In this document: positions 56,907-64,000 of the stretch, piece after piece
Layout of the letters: each line of letters begins with the position of its first letter
Numbering within the stretch: position 1 is the first letter of the stretch
Origin: Branchiibius sp. NY16-3462-2
Lineage (GTDB): Bacteria > Actinomycetota > Actinomycetes > Actinomycetales > Dermatophilaceae
Assembly: GCF_001594145.1 (NCBI RefSeq)
Contig: NZ_LVCF01000035.1
Location: 62,001-126,000, forward strand
DNA: 64,000 nucleotides
Direction of reading: 5' to 3'
Position numbers and translations under genes: made by a program
Notes under the pieces: model-generated
What the model was told of the DNA's origin: nothing
The model's database searches: none
Seen by the model: the letters and a program-made list of their open reading frames with translations, nothing else

Positions 56907-57979
56907 ACCGCCGTCTGCTGTGGGTGTCGTTGCCGGACCAGCGCGCCCGCCGCGAGCTGTACTGGATGTCGAAGATGCCCGGGACGAAGGTCACGGCACT
57001 GGCCCGGCAGGAGCCGGTGGGTGACATCGATTGGGTGCCCACGACGTACCGGCGGCCGATCAAACGGTTCATCGAGGCGGGCGCCTTCGCCTGGGCGCGC
57101 GGACTGGACCGACAGGATCCAGGCGCCTACGACTGGGTCGCCTCGCTGGAGTTGTGCTCGCTGGTCACGGGTCAGGCCAGCCGCTGGCGCCGCGCCGGCA
57201 AGCCGCTGCAAGCGGTGATCACCTGGGAGAACCTGCCGGACCAGCCGCTCTACAAGATCCCGCCCTACCGTCAGGCGGTGCAGTCCTGCCGGGATGCTGA
57301 CCTGCTGCTCTGCATGGTCGACGCGGCCCGGGATCACTTGCTGGCCAACGGTTTTGACGATGAGCGGATCCGCGTGGTCAAGCCGGGGGTCGATACGCAA
57401 CTCTTCACTCCGGCCGCAGCGCCATCGGTTGATCCGCAGGTGGTGTTCATCTCTCCGCTGGAGCCGAACAAGGGCATCGACCGGGTACTTCAGGCGATGA
57501 CCATCGTGCGCCGCACCATTCCCGAGGCCTCCTTGGTGGTAGCCGGAAGCGGCTCCCTGCAGCACCTGGTCGAGGCGGCTGCCGCTGACCCCGCGCAGAA
57601 TGTTCGCCTCAGTGGCTATCTAGACGCCGCTGGCGTGGCCGATCTACTGCGATCTTCCGCCGTCTTCACCACCGCGCCGCGACCGACCTGGAAATGGACC
57701 GAGCAGCTGGGGCTGGCCTATCTGGAAGCCCAGGCGTGCGGACTGCCGGTCGTGACGACCCGGTGCGGTACCAACGACGAGGCCGTCCATGCACCCAACC
57801 TCCTGGTCGACGATGATGCCGAAGCGCTCGCCGAGGGGCTCCTGAGCTTCCTTTCGGATCGTGACCGTCGCGCTGAGGTGGGTGCCGCGAACCGGGCACG
57901 AATGGTCGCCGAGCATGACATGAGCACCCAATGTGCCCGGATGGGAGAGGCATTCGCGGATATCGAGGCGCGGCAGTGA
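56903..57979 (+). CDS. GT4-family glycosyltransferase
   Basis: A 358-residue GT-B enzyme. The C-terminal half has VVKPGVDTQLFTP, ISPLEPNKGIDRVLQA and EAQACGLPVVTTRCGTNDEAV, the nucleotide-sugar-binding E(x)7E-like region of GT4. The N-terminal half is atypical, with ITWENLPDQPLYKIPPYR. Co-translated with the GT2 gene; probably acts on the same glycan. Confidence 0.9.
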   Translation: MNRRLLWVSLPDQRARRELYWMSKMPGTKVTALARQEPVGDIDWVPTTYRRPIKRFIEAGAFAWARGLDRQDPGAYDWVASLELCSLVTGQASRWRRAGKPLQAVITWENLPDQPLYKIPPYRQAVQSCRDADLLLCMVDAARDHLLANGFDDERIRVVKPGVDTQLFTPAAAPSVDPQVVFISPLEPNKGIDRVLQAMTIVRRTIPEASLVVAGSGSLQHLVEAAAADPAQNVRLSGYLDAAGVADLLRSSAVFTTAPRPTWKWTEQLGLAYLEAQACGLPVVTTRCGTNDEAVHAPNLLVDDDAEALAEGLLSFLSDRDRRAEVGAANRARMVAEHDMSTQCARMGEAFADIEARQ

Positions 57980-58003
57980 AGCGCCGGTCCTGAGGGTGTC
58001 ATC

Positions 58004-59788
58004 GTGAGACAGCGGCGCTGGATCGGTGCGCTCGTCGGACTGCTGACGGCGATAGTGACCCTCGGCCCGGCGCTGAAGCCGGGATACCTGTTGTTCTACG
58101 ACATGGTGTTCGTGCCGAAACTCGGGCTGAGCGAACGGACGCTGGGCATCGACGGTTCGGTGCCACGCGCCGTACCCAATGACCTGGTCGTTGCCCTCGC
58201 CTCCCAGATCGTCCCCGGCTGGGTGGTCCAGCATGTGCTGCTCCTGTTGGTGTTCGTCGGCGCGGGCGCAGGGACTGCGGCTCTGGCCCGTACGCCGTGG
58301 GGTGCGGCCGCGGCCGCCCTTGCGGCGACGTGGAATCCCTGGGTCGCGCAGCGTCTGGCGATCGGCCACTGGGGGTTTCTGCTCGGTTATGCGTGCCTGC
58401 CCTTCGTCGCGTACGCCGCCCGGCATCTTCGTGTCGCGCCGGACCGGACCGCTCGGATCCGGTTGGGGACCTGGATCGTGCTTGCCGCACTCACCGGGTC
58501 GACCGGGGCGATCATGGCTGCGCTGGTGTTGGTGGCGGTGCTCCTGGTGCCGGCGGCCGCGCGGCCCGCGTGGCGGGAGCTGCGCTGGATCGTTCCGGCG
58601 GTCGTGGTGGCGAACGCCGCGTGGTGGTGGCCGTTCCTGACCCTGGCACCGACGGGAGATGCGGACCCGGCGGGTGCGCAGGCGTTCATGGCGCGGCCGG
58701 ACACGCCGCTGGGCGTATGGGGTTCGCTGCTGAGCGGGGGCGGCATCTGGGGCCAGGCGTGGTGGTTCGGGACCCGGCAGGTGCTGGTCGTCGCGGTACT
58801 GACCCTGGTGGTGATTGCTGCGTGCATATTCGCGTTGCTGCGTCGCCCCGACAATCGGTCTGATGTGCTGGTGCGGGGGCTGCTCGTTGCGGCGGTCATC
58901 GGTTTGGTGATCGCCGGCGCCAGCGCTGTCCCGGGCGGGGAGCAGGCGGTCAGCTGGGTGATCACCCATGTGCCCGGCGGTGGCTTGATCCGTGACGCGC
59001 AGAAGTTCGCGGCCATGTGGGTGATCGTGGTCGCGCTCGGTGCCGGCGCATTGGTCGAATGGCTTGTCGCCAGCGGCCGTCGGGCAGGTGTGCCGACGGC
59101 CGCGGTGGCCCTGGTGGCGACGGCCGTGGCCCTGTGGCCCGTCGCAACACTGCCGGGAATGGCGTGGGGCGGCGGTCGGATCTGCACCGTGTGGTCATCC
59201 ACTTCGCCGCCAGGATGCGCCGAGACCGCGCGGCGTTGGGCGGCCGTCGAGTATCCGCAGTCGTTCCTCACCATGGCCGACCGGCTCAACACAGCCGACC
59301 CTGGCGCGGTAGCGGTGTTCCCGTGGACGTTGTACCGCAAGTACGGCTGGAACGCGGATCGCACCGTCCTCGATCCGTGGCAGCGTTTGGTGTCGCGACA
59401 GGTGATCGTCAACGACGATCTGCCGTTGTCCGATCGGGTGGTGCGGGGCGAGAGTGCTGCGGCCGCAGCGATCGGTGCCGCGCTGCGCGACGGCGACCTC
59501 GTGCCGGTGTTGCGGGCTCAGGGGGTGCGTTGGGTGTTGGTGCAGACCGACCAACCGACCGTCGGCTCGCTGCCCGATCTGGGTACGCCGGTCCTCACCG
59601 AAGGCGACCTACGTCTTTACGATCTCGGGGCGGCCGCCCACGTCGCCAGTGCGACCGGATGGTGGCGTTGGACGGGGCTCGTCGGCCTGGGCTTGGCGGT
59701 CGCCATGGCCCTCGTCGCGTCGGGTATGCGCGTGACGTTGGGTTATCGCCGCGGTGGCAAACAACCGGTCAATGACGCGAAAATGTGA
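58004..59788 (+). CDS. GT-C-like membrane protein
   Basis: A 594-residue protein with about 12 helices and a C-terminal extracytoplasmic part (about 400-565) before a final helix. Features include an acidic first loop (LLFYDMVFVPKLGL) and TWNPWVAQRLAIGHWGFLLGYACLPFV, resembling the N-terminal membrane half of AftD-like proteins. No exact family is certain. Starts with GTG 58004, 24 bases after the GT4 gene. Confidence 0.75.
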   Translation: MRQRRWIGALVGLLTAIVTLGPALKPGYLLFYDMVFVPKLGLSERTLGIDGSVPRAVPNDLVVALASQIVPGWVVQHVLLLLVFVGAGAGTAALARTPWGAAAAALAATWNPWVAQRLAIGHWGFLLGYACLPFVAYAARHLRVAPDRTARIRLGTWIVLAALTGSTGAIMAALVLVAVLLVPAAARPAWRELRWIVPAVVVANAAWWWPFLTLAPTGDADPAGAQAFMARPDTPLGVWGSLLSGGGIWGQAWWFGTRQVLVVAVLTLVVIAACIFALLRRPDNRSDVLVRGLLVAAVIGLVIAGASAVPGGEQAVSWVITHVPGGGLIRDAQKFAAMWVIVVALGAGALVEWLVASGRRAGVPTAAVALVATAVALWPVATLPGMAWGGGRICTVWSSTSPPGCAETARRWAAVEYPQSFLTMADRLNTADPGAVAVFPWTLYRKYGWNADRTVLDPWQRLVSRQVIVNDDLPLSDRVVRGESAAAAAIGAALRDGDLVPVLRAQGVRWVLVQTDQPTVGSLPDLGTPVLTEGDLRLYDLGAAAHVASATGWWRWTGLVGLGLAVAMALVASGMRVTLGYRRGGKQPVNDAKM

Positions 59789-59858
59789 TGTGTATGACTA
59801 TGATGACGGTTAAGTAACTTCTGCGGCGGTGTCGCGGATCGAGAGATGGAGACCAGTA

Positions 59859-60011
59859 GTGGGTAGTGGGGGCAGCCGTGCGTTGTGGACCATTGGCGGC
59901 ACACTCGGCGGAATCGTCATCGCCGCTGGTTCCGTTTTCGGCATCGTGGCGCAGCAGAGTTCGATCCAGCAGCCGCAGAAGTACAGCAAGGTCATCAGCT
60001 ACGACCAGTAG
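59859..60011 (+). CDS. DUF2613-like small membrane peptide
   Basis: A 50-residue protein with one transmembrane or signal segment (WTIGGTLGGIVIAAGSVFGIV) and a short polar tail. GGAG lies seven bases before GTG 59859, which I prefer to GTG 59829. Mycobacteria carry a small DUF2613 protein next to aftD; length, topology and position here match, although the sequence match is loose. A terminator follows 21 bases later. Confidence 0.65.
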   Translation: MGSGGSRALWTIGGTLGGIVIAAGSVFGIVAQQSSIQQPQKYSKVISYDQ

Positions 60012-60032
60012 GTCGCCATCTGCATAGGATCC

Positions 60033-60068
60033 GGGCGGCTTCCCCAATGGCGGGGGAGCCGCCCTTTT
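60033..60068 (+). terminator. rho-independent terminator
   Basis: GGGCGGCTTCCCC and GGGGGAGCCGCCC pair over 13 bp (one G-U) around AATGGC and are followed by TTTT. It ends the aftD-to-DUF2613 transcript before the convergent HNH gene. Confidence 0.9.
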
Positions 60069-60106
60069 CCGTGTTTGTCCGTGTTTGCGGGACAGTCGCT
60101 GGTTGA

Positions 60107-61849
60107 TCAGTCTCCGGGACTCGTGATGTAGGTGCGGCCGGTGGGGCTGGTCCAGGTGCACACGCCGGTGGGGGACATGACCACTTTCCAGCCGCCTTCG
60201 TGTTTGGCGCGGTGGTGGTGTCGGCACAGGCATTGCAGGTTGTGTGCTGCGGTCTCTCCGTCGGGGTAGCGGATGACGTGGTCGATGTCGGACAGTTTGG
60301 CGGGCCTGGTGCAGCCGGGGAAGCGGCAGTGTCGATCCCGGGCTTGGACGAATCGGGCCAGGCGGGCACCGGGCCGGTAGGACCGGTCACCGGTTTCCAC
60401 CACGACACCTGTTGCTGCGTCGGTGAGGGCTCGGGACAGTTTCACCCCGAGGAGGTGGGTCATTTCGGTGATGGTCCGTGCGGGGATCACCCCCACCTTG
60501 GGTAGCAGCAGGTCACTGATCGCACGGGATTCGGCGGTGATGGTGTCGGTGACGGTCGCTGTGGCGCGGTACCTCGTGAGGTGACCGCAACTGGTGTTGT
60601 CCGGCTCGGGCACATGCCCACACCCCGGTGGTCTAGCGCTTGGCGGATCCGGTGGACCGGTTCGTGCCTGGTGTTTGGTGGATCTACTGGCGATGGCGTT
60701 GAGTTCGGCGAGTTCGGCATCGAACAACGCCCGGAGTTCTTCATCCATCAGGTCCCGGCCGTTGATCGGGACCAGGCCTTCGGCGCGCAGGTCCTGTTCG
60801 ATCAGCGCTTCGTGGGCTAACAGGGATGCCTCGATGAAATCCAGGCCATCGAACAGGTCCTCGCCGGGGTCACCGGCGAACGGGTCATCCCCGCCAGATC
60901 CGGCCGGGTCGTGGGGTGCGGCCGCCGCTGCCGGGTCGGCGCCTGCTGGGGCAGCGGTATCGATCGGGATCAGGAACGTCAGCTGGGTGTCGATCTCGAC
61001 CCCTGTGAGGGTAAGGTCGGTGAGGGCGTCCACCCGGCACTCGGCCAGGGTCTTGTCGGTTGTGGTCACCGAATGCAGGTCCCGAGCTAATTGGTCGATC
61101 GCGGCCATCAGTTTCGCCGCCTCCAACGTCGGTAGCACCGCGGTCAGCTCAGACAGGCCCGGTTCGTGATGCTCACGGACGAACACCCCCACCGCCGAAC
61201 GGCGCCGTGCTTGGGCTGCGGCATCTGCCCCGATGGGGTCCAGGCGCACCCGCAACCGGCGAGCCTTCGCCCGCAGTTTCGCGGCCGTGGTGGTTTCGGG
61301 GTCACCCGCCAGGACCCGGTCCTCCACCGCGGCGGTGACGTGCTCGGGGGCTCCGTGGGTGACCTCCGCGACGACGGTGGCTTTGAACGGGTCCAACCCG
61401 CCGGCACCAACCCGGTCCAACAACCGAGGACAGCGATCGAGGGTGTCGATGGCGGCGCTGATCCGGTTGCCGGCTTGCCGGTCCGACCAGCCCAATCGGG
61501 TGGCCACTTCCAGCTGGAACCATTCATCGACGTACGACCCCGGCTCATGCCGCACCTCCCGCGACACCAACCGCGGCAACGCGTCCTCGACCGGGTTGGG
61601 GTCCTCGCGGTGTTCGATCGCCGCCGCCTGCGCGATCCGATGGGTCTGTAACGCCCAGGCACTGTTCTGCACCCGTTGGGCGAGCTGGACGTCGGCGAGC
61701 AACGCATCCTCAGACAAGTCCGAAAAGTCTCTATCGACGCGGTGATACGCGACCCGCAACAACTGCTCCGCAGCCGCCAACAAGTCCGCAACCGAGGCCT
61801 CTGACAGCGCCTTCTGGCGGATCACAGAGCGGGTGGAGGACATACCCAT
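60107..61849 (-). CDS. DUF222-HNH endonuclease (13E12-like)
   Basis: A 580-residue protein: DUF222 domain (about 20-330), a low-complexity Ala/Asp/Gly stretch (near 300-330), and a C-terminal HNH nuclease (CRFPGCTRPAKLSDIDHVIRY, HNLQCLCRHHHRAKH) with paired Cys that can bind zinc. Such genes are repeated in many actinobacterial genomes, resemble REP13E12 elements and can be DNA-damage inducible. ATG 61843 (MSSTRS) is six bases after minus-strand TACACT, favouring a leaderless start there; ATG 61849 is the longer choice. Confidence 0.92.
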   Translation of the reverse strand: MGMSSTRSVIRQKALSEASVADLLAAAEQLLRVAYHRVDRDFSDLSEDALLADVQLAQRVQNSAWALQTHRIAQAAAIEHREDPNPVEDALPRLVSREVRHEPGSYVDEWFQLEVATRLGWSDRQAGNRISAAIDTLDRCPRLLDRVGAGGLDPFKATVVAEVTHGAPEHVTAAVEDRVLAGDPETTTAAKLRAKARRLRVRLDPIGADAAAQARRRSAVGVFVREHHEPGLSELTAVLPTLEAAKLMAAIDQLARDLHSVTTTDKTLAECRVDALTDLTLTGVEIDTQLTFLIPIDTAAPAGADPAAAAAPHDPAGSGGDDPFAGDPGEDLFDGLDFIEASLLAHEALIEQDLRAEGLVPINGRDLMDEELRALFDAELAELNAIASRSTKHQARTGPPDPPSARPPGCGHVPEPDNTSCGHLTRYRATATVTDTITAESRAISDLLLPKVGVIPARTITEMTHLLGVKLSRALTDAATGVVVETGDRSYRPGARLARFVQARDRHCRFPGCTRPAKLSDIDHVIRYPDGETAAHNLQCLCRHHHRAKHEGGWKVVMSPTGVCTWTSPTGRTYITSPGD

Positions 61850-61850
61850 A

Positions 61851-61866
61851 GTGTACTGGTGTTCGA
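61851..61866 (-). promoter_or_regulatory. SOS-box-like site before the HNH gene
   Basis: Minus-strand TCGAACACCAGTACAC has a perfect TCGAAC half and a partial second half (actinobacterial LexA boxes read TCGAAC-N4-GTTCGA). It overlaps the TACACT -10. Suggestive only. Confidence 0.3.
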
Positions 61867-61957
61867 CACCTCAAAGCCGTTATGCACAGCCCGAATTCCG
61901 CGGAAATCAGGCCCTCAGCGAGGTCAACCACCGGTCGTCAGACAGATGCGCGACTTA

Positions 61958-62007
61958 TCGACAAACGCGCGGTCTACAAACCGCGCAGCTGTCGACAAAC
62001 CGCGCAG
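61958..62007. repeat. three imperfect direct repeats, core ACAAACCGCGCAG
   Basis: TCGACAAACGCGCGG (61958-61972), ACAAACCGCGCAG (61976-61988) and ACAAACCGCGCAG (61995-62007, preceded by TCG). Spacing is 15 and 19 bases. They fill the 176-base gap upstream of the HNH gene, which otherwise holds no gene. Confidence 0.7.
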
Positions 62008-62025
62008 ATGGGAGCGTCCGAGCGC

Positions 62026-63267
62026 TCAGGCGACGGACGATTGCCGATCCGCTGTGACGTGGTCGGGCGTCGCAGTCGGCGCGTCTTTGCGCGCCACGCG
62101 GAACGACGTCGCTGCGCTGACCGGTCGAGGCGCGTGGCCAAGCACCGACAACAGGGTCTGCTCCAAAGCGGTCCCCGTGTCGAGCCAGTCGAAACTCATC
62201 GCAAACTCCCGCGCGTTGGCACCGAGGGTCTCGCGCAGGGTCGGGTCAGCGAGCAGCTGCTGCACGCGATCGGTCATCTCATCGACGTCATCGACCAGGT
62301 AGCCGGTCACGCCGTCGACGATGGACTCGCGCGGTCCACCCGCGTAGTGGAAGGCGATGGTCGGCGTGGCGTGCAGCCCGGCCTCGACGATGGTCAGGCC
62401 CCAGCCTTCCTTGCCCGAGGGCATCAGGACCAGCCAGGCGGAGGCCAGCAGAGAGTGCTTCACGTCTTCGTCGACGAAGCCATGCATGGTCACCAGGTCG
62501 GTGACGCCCCGCACGGCCGCGTGCTGCTCCAATGCGTCCTGCCAATAGCCGCCGCCGACGATGTGCAGGTCGACGTCCTGCTCCGCAGCCCGCAATGCCG
62601 CGATGACGTCGATCGCGACCTCGACCTGCTTGTGCGGCACCAGCCGGCCAAGGACCACGATGCTCGGTCGCGGGCTGCGCGGGAGCACGGCGTACCGCTC
62701 CAGCTCCTCGGGCTGGTCGTTGCCGGAGTAGATCAGATCGACGCGGTCAGAAGTGATGCCCAGCTCGGCCAGTTCCTCACGGGTGGCCTCAGAGACGGTG
62801 ACGTAGCGGCTTTTGCGGTAGACGCGGGGAGCGACCCGCGACTCCAGCCACCAGCCCAGCCCCGCGATCGGCCCGGGGAAGAAGGTGTGCCACTGATCCC
62901 GGTGCACGTGATGCACCACGTTGACCACGGGAACCTTCGCTGCCAACGGCGACCAGAACGGCACTCCGTTCTGCACGTCGATCACGATGTCGTAGTCGTG
63001 ACGGTGCCGCGCAGCGTGCAGGAGCCCGGACAGATAGGTGGTGAAACGATTGCCGCGGCGCAGCACCCGCACCCGGTCGTGCCGGGTCTCCCGGTCCGCA
63101 CCGGGGAAGCGGCTGGTGAACAGCGTGACGTCGTGACCCTGGTTGGTCAGGACTTCAGCCGTACGTTCGACGAACGTCTCCGACCCACCGGCCTCGGGAT
63201 TCTCCCGATCCCGCCACGACAGGTAGAGCACCCGCAGGTGCGGCGCTCGCGCCACCGGTTCCCCCAC
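62026..63267 (-). CDS. GT4-family glycosyltransferase
   Basis: A 413-residue GT-B enzyme: N-terminal GGSETFVERTAEVLTNQGHDVTLFT acceptor domain, then LGRLVPHKQVEVAIDV and PSGKEGWGLTIVEAGLHATPTIAFHYAGGPRE, the conserved donor-binding helix of GT4. N-terminal His/Trp-rich HHVHRDQWHTFFP is typical of one GT4 subgroup. GTG 63267 is the likely start. Divergent from the methyltransferase gene. Confidence 0.92.
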   Translation of the reverse strand: MGEPVARAPHLRVLYLSWRDRENPEAGGSETFVERTAEVLTNQGHDVTLFTSRFPGADRETRHDRVRVLRRGNRFTTYLSGLLHAARHRHDYDIVIDVQNGVPFWSPLAAKVPVVNVVHHVHRDQWHTFFPGPIAGLGWWLESRVAPRVYRKSRYVTVSEATREELAELGITSDRVDLIYSGNDQPEELERYAVLPRSPRPSIVVLGRLVPHKQVEVAIDVIAALRAAEQDVDLHIVGGGYWQDALEQHAAVRGVTDLVTMHGFVDEDVKHSLLASAWLVLMPSGKEGWGLTIVEAGLHATPTIAFHYAGGPRESIVDGVTGYLVDDVDEMTDRVQQLLADPTLRETLGANAREFAMSFDWLDTGTALEQTLLSVLGHAPRPVSAATSFRVARKDAPTATPDHVTADRQSSVA

Positions 63268-63280
63268 CGTTCACTCCATA

Positions 63281-63302
63281 TGCTCACGCACTTGCTCACG
63301 CA
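63281..63302. repeat. direct repeat TGCTCACGCA
   Basis: TGCTCACGCA occurs at 63281-63290 and 63293-63302, a 12-base period, just upstream of the GT4 GTG. Possible regulator site or slippage. Confidence 0.6.
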
Positions 63303-63316
63303 TGTGATTCACGACA

Positions 63317-63330
63317 CTACTGGCCAGTAG
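63317..63330. promoter_or_regulatory. 14-bp palindrome in the divergent promoter
   Basis: CTACTGGCCAGTAG is a perfect palindrome overlapping TAGAGTA (63328-63334), the same symmetric -10 heptamer as at 49414. A plausible operator for both divergent genes. Confidence 0.5.
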
Positions 63331-63378
63331 AGTACGCCAGATGAGCCCGGCATCCCGCATCCGACGCGGCGGGCCAAG

Positions 63379-64000
63379 ATGGTGACCATGTGTGAGATCT
63401 GCGGTGGCCCGACCGCCCCGTGGATTCTGGACCCGGACAACCGCCTGATCCGGTGTACGGCGTGTGGCCACCTCACGCGCAACCTCACCGACGCCCCGGC
63501 CCACCACCGCGCTGCGGCGTACGGCGGTGAACCCCACCTGGACCGGTTGCGGCTCCTGCTGACCCACCGACTGCTGCAGCAGGCCTGCCCGGACGCGCCG
63601 ACCTCCGTCTTCGAGATCGGCTATGGCAGTGGCCAGTTGCTGCGGTCCTTTGCCGACGTGGGTGCGAAGGTCGGCGGCGCGGATCCCGATCAACTCGACG
63701 TGGCCGTGGATCCCGTGGTCGCGGCAGGCGGTGGTCTGCACCCGGTCGCCGTCGAAGACCTCGGCCAGCAGGTCGTCGAGCAGACCGCTGCCGACCTGGT
63801 CTTCGGGATTCACGTCGTCGAACACGTCCGCGATCCTGCACGCACCATGCAGGTCGCGGCGCAGCTGGCCCGGCCCGGTGGCACCCTCGCCTTCCTCACC
63901 CCGGCCGGTGACAGCGACGGTCTGACCCGATGGGGGAGCAACTGGTGGATGCTCGAAGACCCGACGCACGTGCGGTTCTTCACCGCCAACAGCCTCACCC
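63379..64000 (+). CDS. class I methyltransferase with N-terminal zinc ribbon (partial)
   Basis: The gene runs past the window end; 207 codons are visible. An N-terminal zinc ribbon (Cys5, Cys8, Cys26, Cys29: CEICGG and CTACGH) precedes a Methyltransf_23 domain with FEIGYGSGQLL and FGIHVVEHVRDP. Such enzymes methylate sugars in glycan clusters. ATG 63379 or 63388 could be the start. A 14-codon frame (63341-63385) overlaps the first ATG and might couple translation. Confidence 0.82.
   Translation, partial: MVTMCEICGGPTAPWILDPDNRLIRCTACGHLTRNLTDAPAHHRAAAYGGEPHLDRLRLLLTHRLLQQACPDAPTSVFEIGYGSGQLLRSFADVGAKVGGADPDQLDVAVDPVVAAGGGLHPVAVEDLGQQVVEQTAADLVFGIHVVEHVRDPARTMQVAAQLARPGGTLAFLTPAGDSDGLTRWGSNWWMLEDPTHVRFFTANSLT

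Noticed and set aside
59769..60233. 154-codon minus-strand frame near the terminator
   Set aside because: Overlaps the DUF2613-like gene, the terminator and the HNH gene end; Pro/His-rich with no motif.
60107..61849. HNH gene as part of a transposon or restriction system
   Set aside because: No transposase, terminal inverted repeats or methyltransferase partner nearby; DUF222-HNH genes are usually solitary.
63271..63969. 232-codon minus-strand frame opposite the last methyltransferase
   Set aside because: The plus-strand frame has zinc-ribbon and SAM motifs; the minus frame is its shadow.

Overview
The window comes from a high-GC actinobacterium. Supporting features are GTG starts with ATGA/GTGA gene overlaps, a MDMPI-fold (mycothiol-associated) protein, an ANTAR regulator of the PdtaR type, the actinobacterial RibM-type riboflavin transporter, a DUF222-HNH (13E12-type) endonuclease and an AftD/DUF2613 pair. 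Gene order (his, trp, lgt, pyk, pdtaR, polA) follows the conserved actinobacterial chromosomal arrangement. The mix suggests Micrococcales, perhaps near Dermacoccaceae, but I cannot prove the family from sequence alone. No rRNA, insertion sequence, prophage, CRISPR or recognisable defence island is visible.

Layout. 1-3669: tail of a HAD-like gene, then def, fmt, rsmB and rpe. 3685-7869: an FMN-riboswitch-led riboflavin operon (ribD, ribE, ribM, ribBA, ribH) running into hisE and hisG. 8926-11828: a PH-domain membrane protein, a GlsB-like membrane protein, a P-loop kinase fused to a DUF1871-like domain, hisF and a TIGR03085 protein. 11846-18212: hisI, trpE, two small trp-operon membrane proteins, trpC, trpB, trpA and lgt. 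18229-25826: a structured leader, gltB, gltD and pyk. 25877-25959: tRNA-Leu(CAA). 26032-31770, minus strand: a fructose PTS operon (fruR, a fruK-fruA fusion, ptsH, ptsI). 31920-35221: a GAF regulator, an acetaldehyde dehydrogenase and DUF779. 35279-41221: an ANTAR regulator and a complete branched-chain amino acid ABC system (livKHMGF). 41288-44951: a GNAT protein, a thioesterase and polA. 44987-64000: a surface-polysaccharide region holding GT-C membrane enzymes (one frameshifted), a nucleotidyltransferase, an acyltransferase/SGNH protein, methyltransferases, a flippase, AftD, GT2/GT4 enzymes, a DUF2613 peptide and a DUF222-HNH endonuclease.

How the genes work together. The first half is core metabolism: formyl-methionine turnover, riboflavin, histidine and tryptophan synthesis, prolipoprotein processing, glutamate synthesis and glycolysis. 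The middle handles carbon and nitrogen uptake (fructose PTS, Liv transporter) and aldehyde oxidation. The last 19 kb looks like a cell-envelope glycan locus: nucleotide-sugar supply, export, lipid-linked sugar transfer, acyl decoration and methylation.

The most unusual observations are: (i) divergent gene pairs whose start codons lie only 18-20 bp apart around one symmetric -10 element, with spacing that predicts leaderless transcripts in both directions, part of a wider leaderless pattern; (ii) an in-frame fusion of 1-phosphofructokinase to the fructose EIIABC that keeps a good internal ribosome binding site and start; (iii) a GT-C gene split by a frameshift at a (GCCG)3 repeat, where one more 4-bp unit restores the frame; (iv) a folded leader in front of gltB; and (v) several unassigned operators and repeats. 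I did not find a clear candidate for a wholly new multi-gene system.
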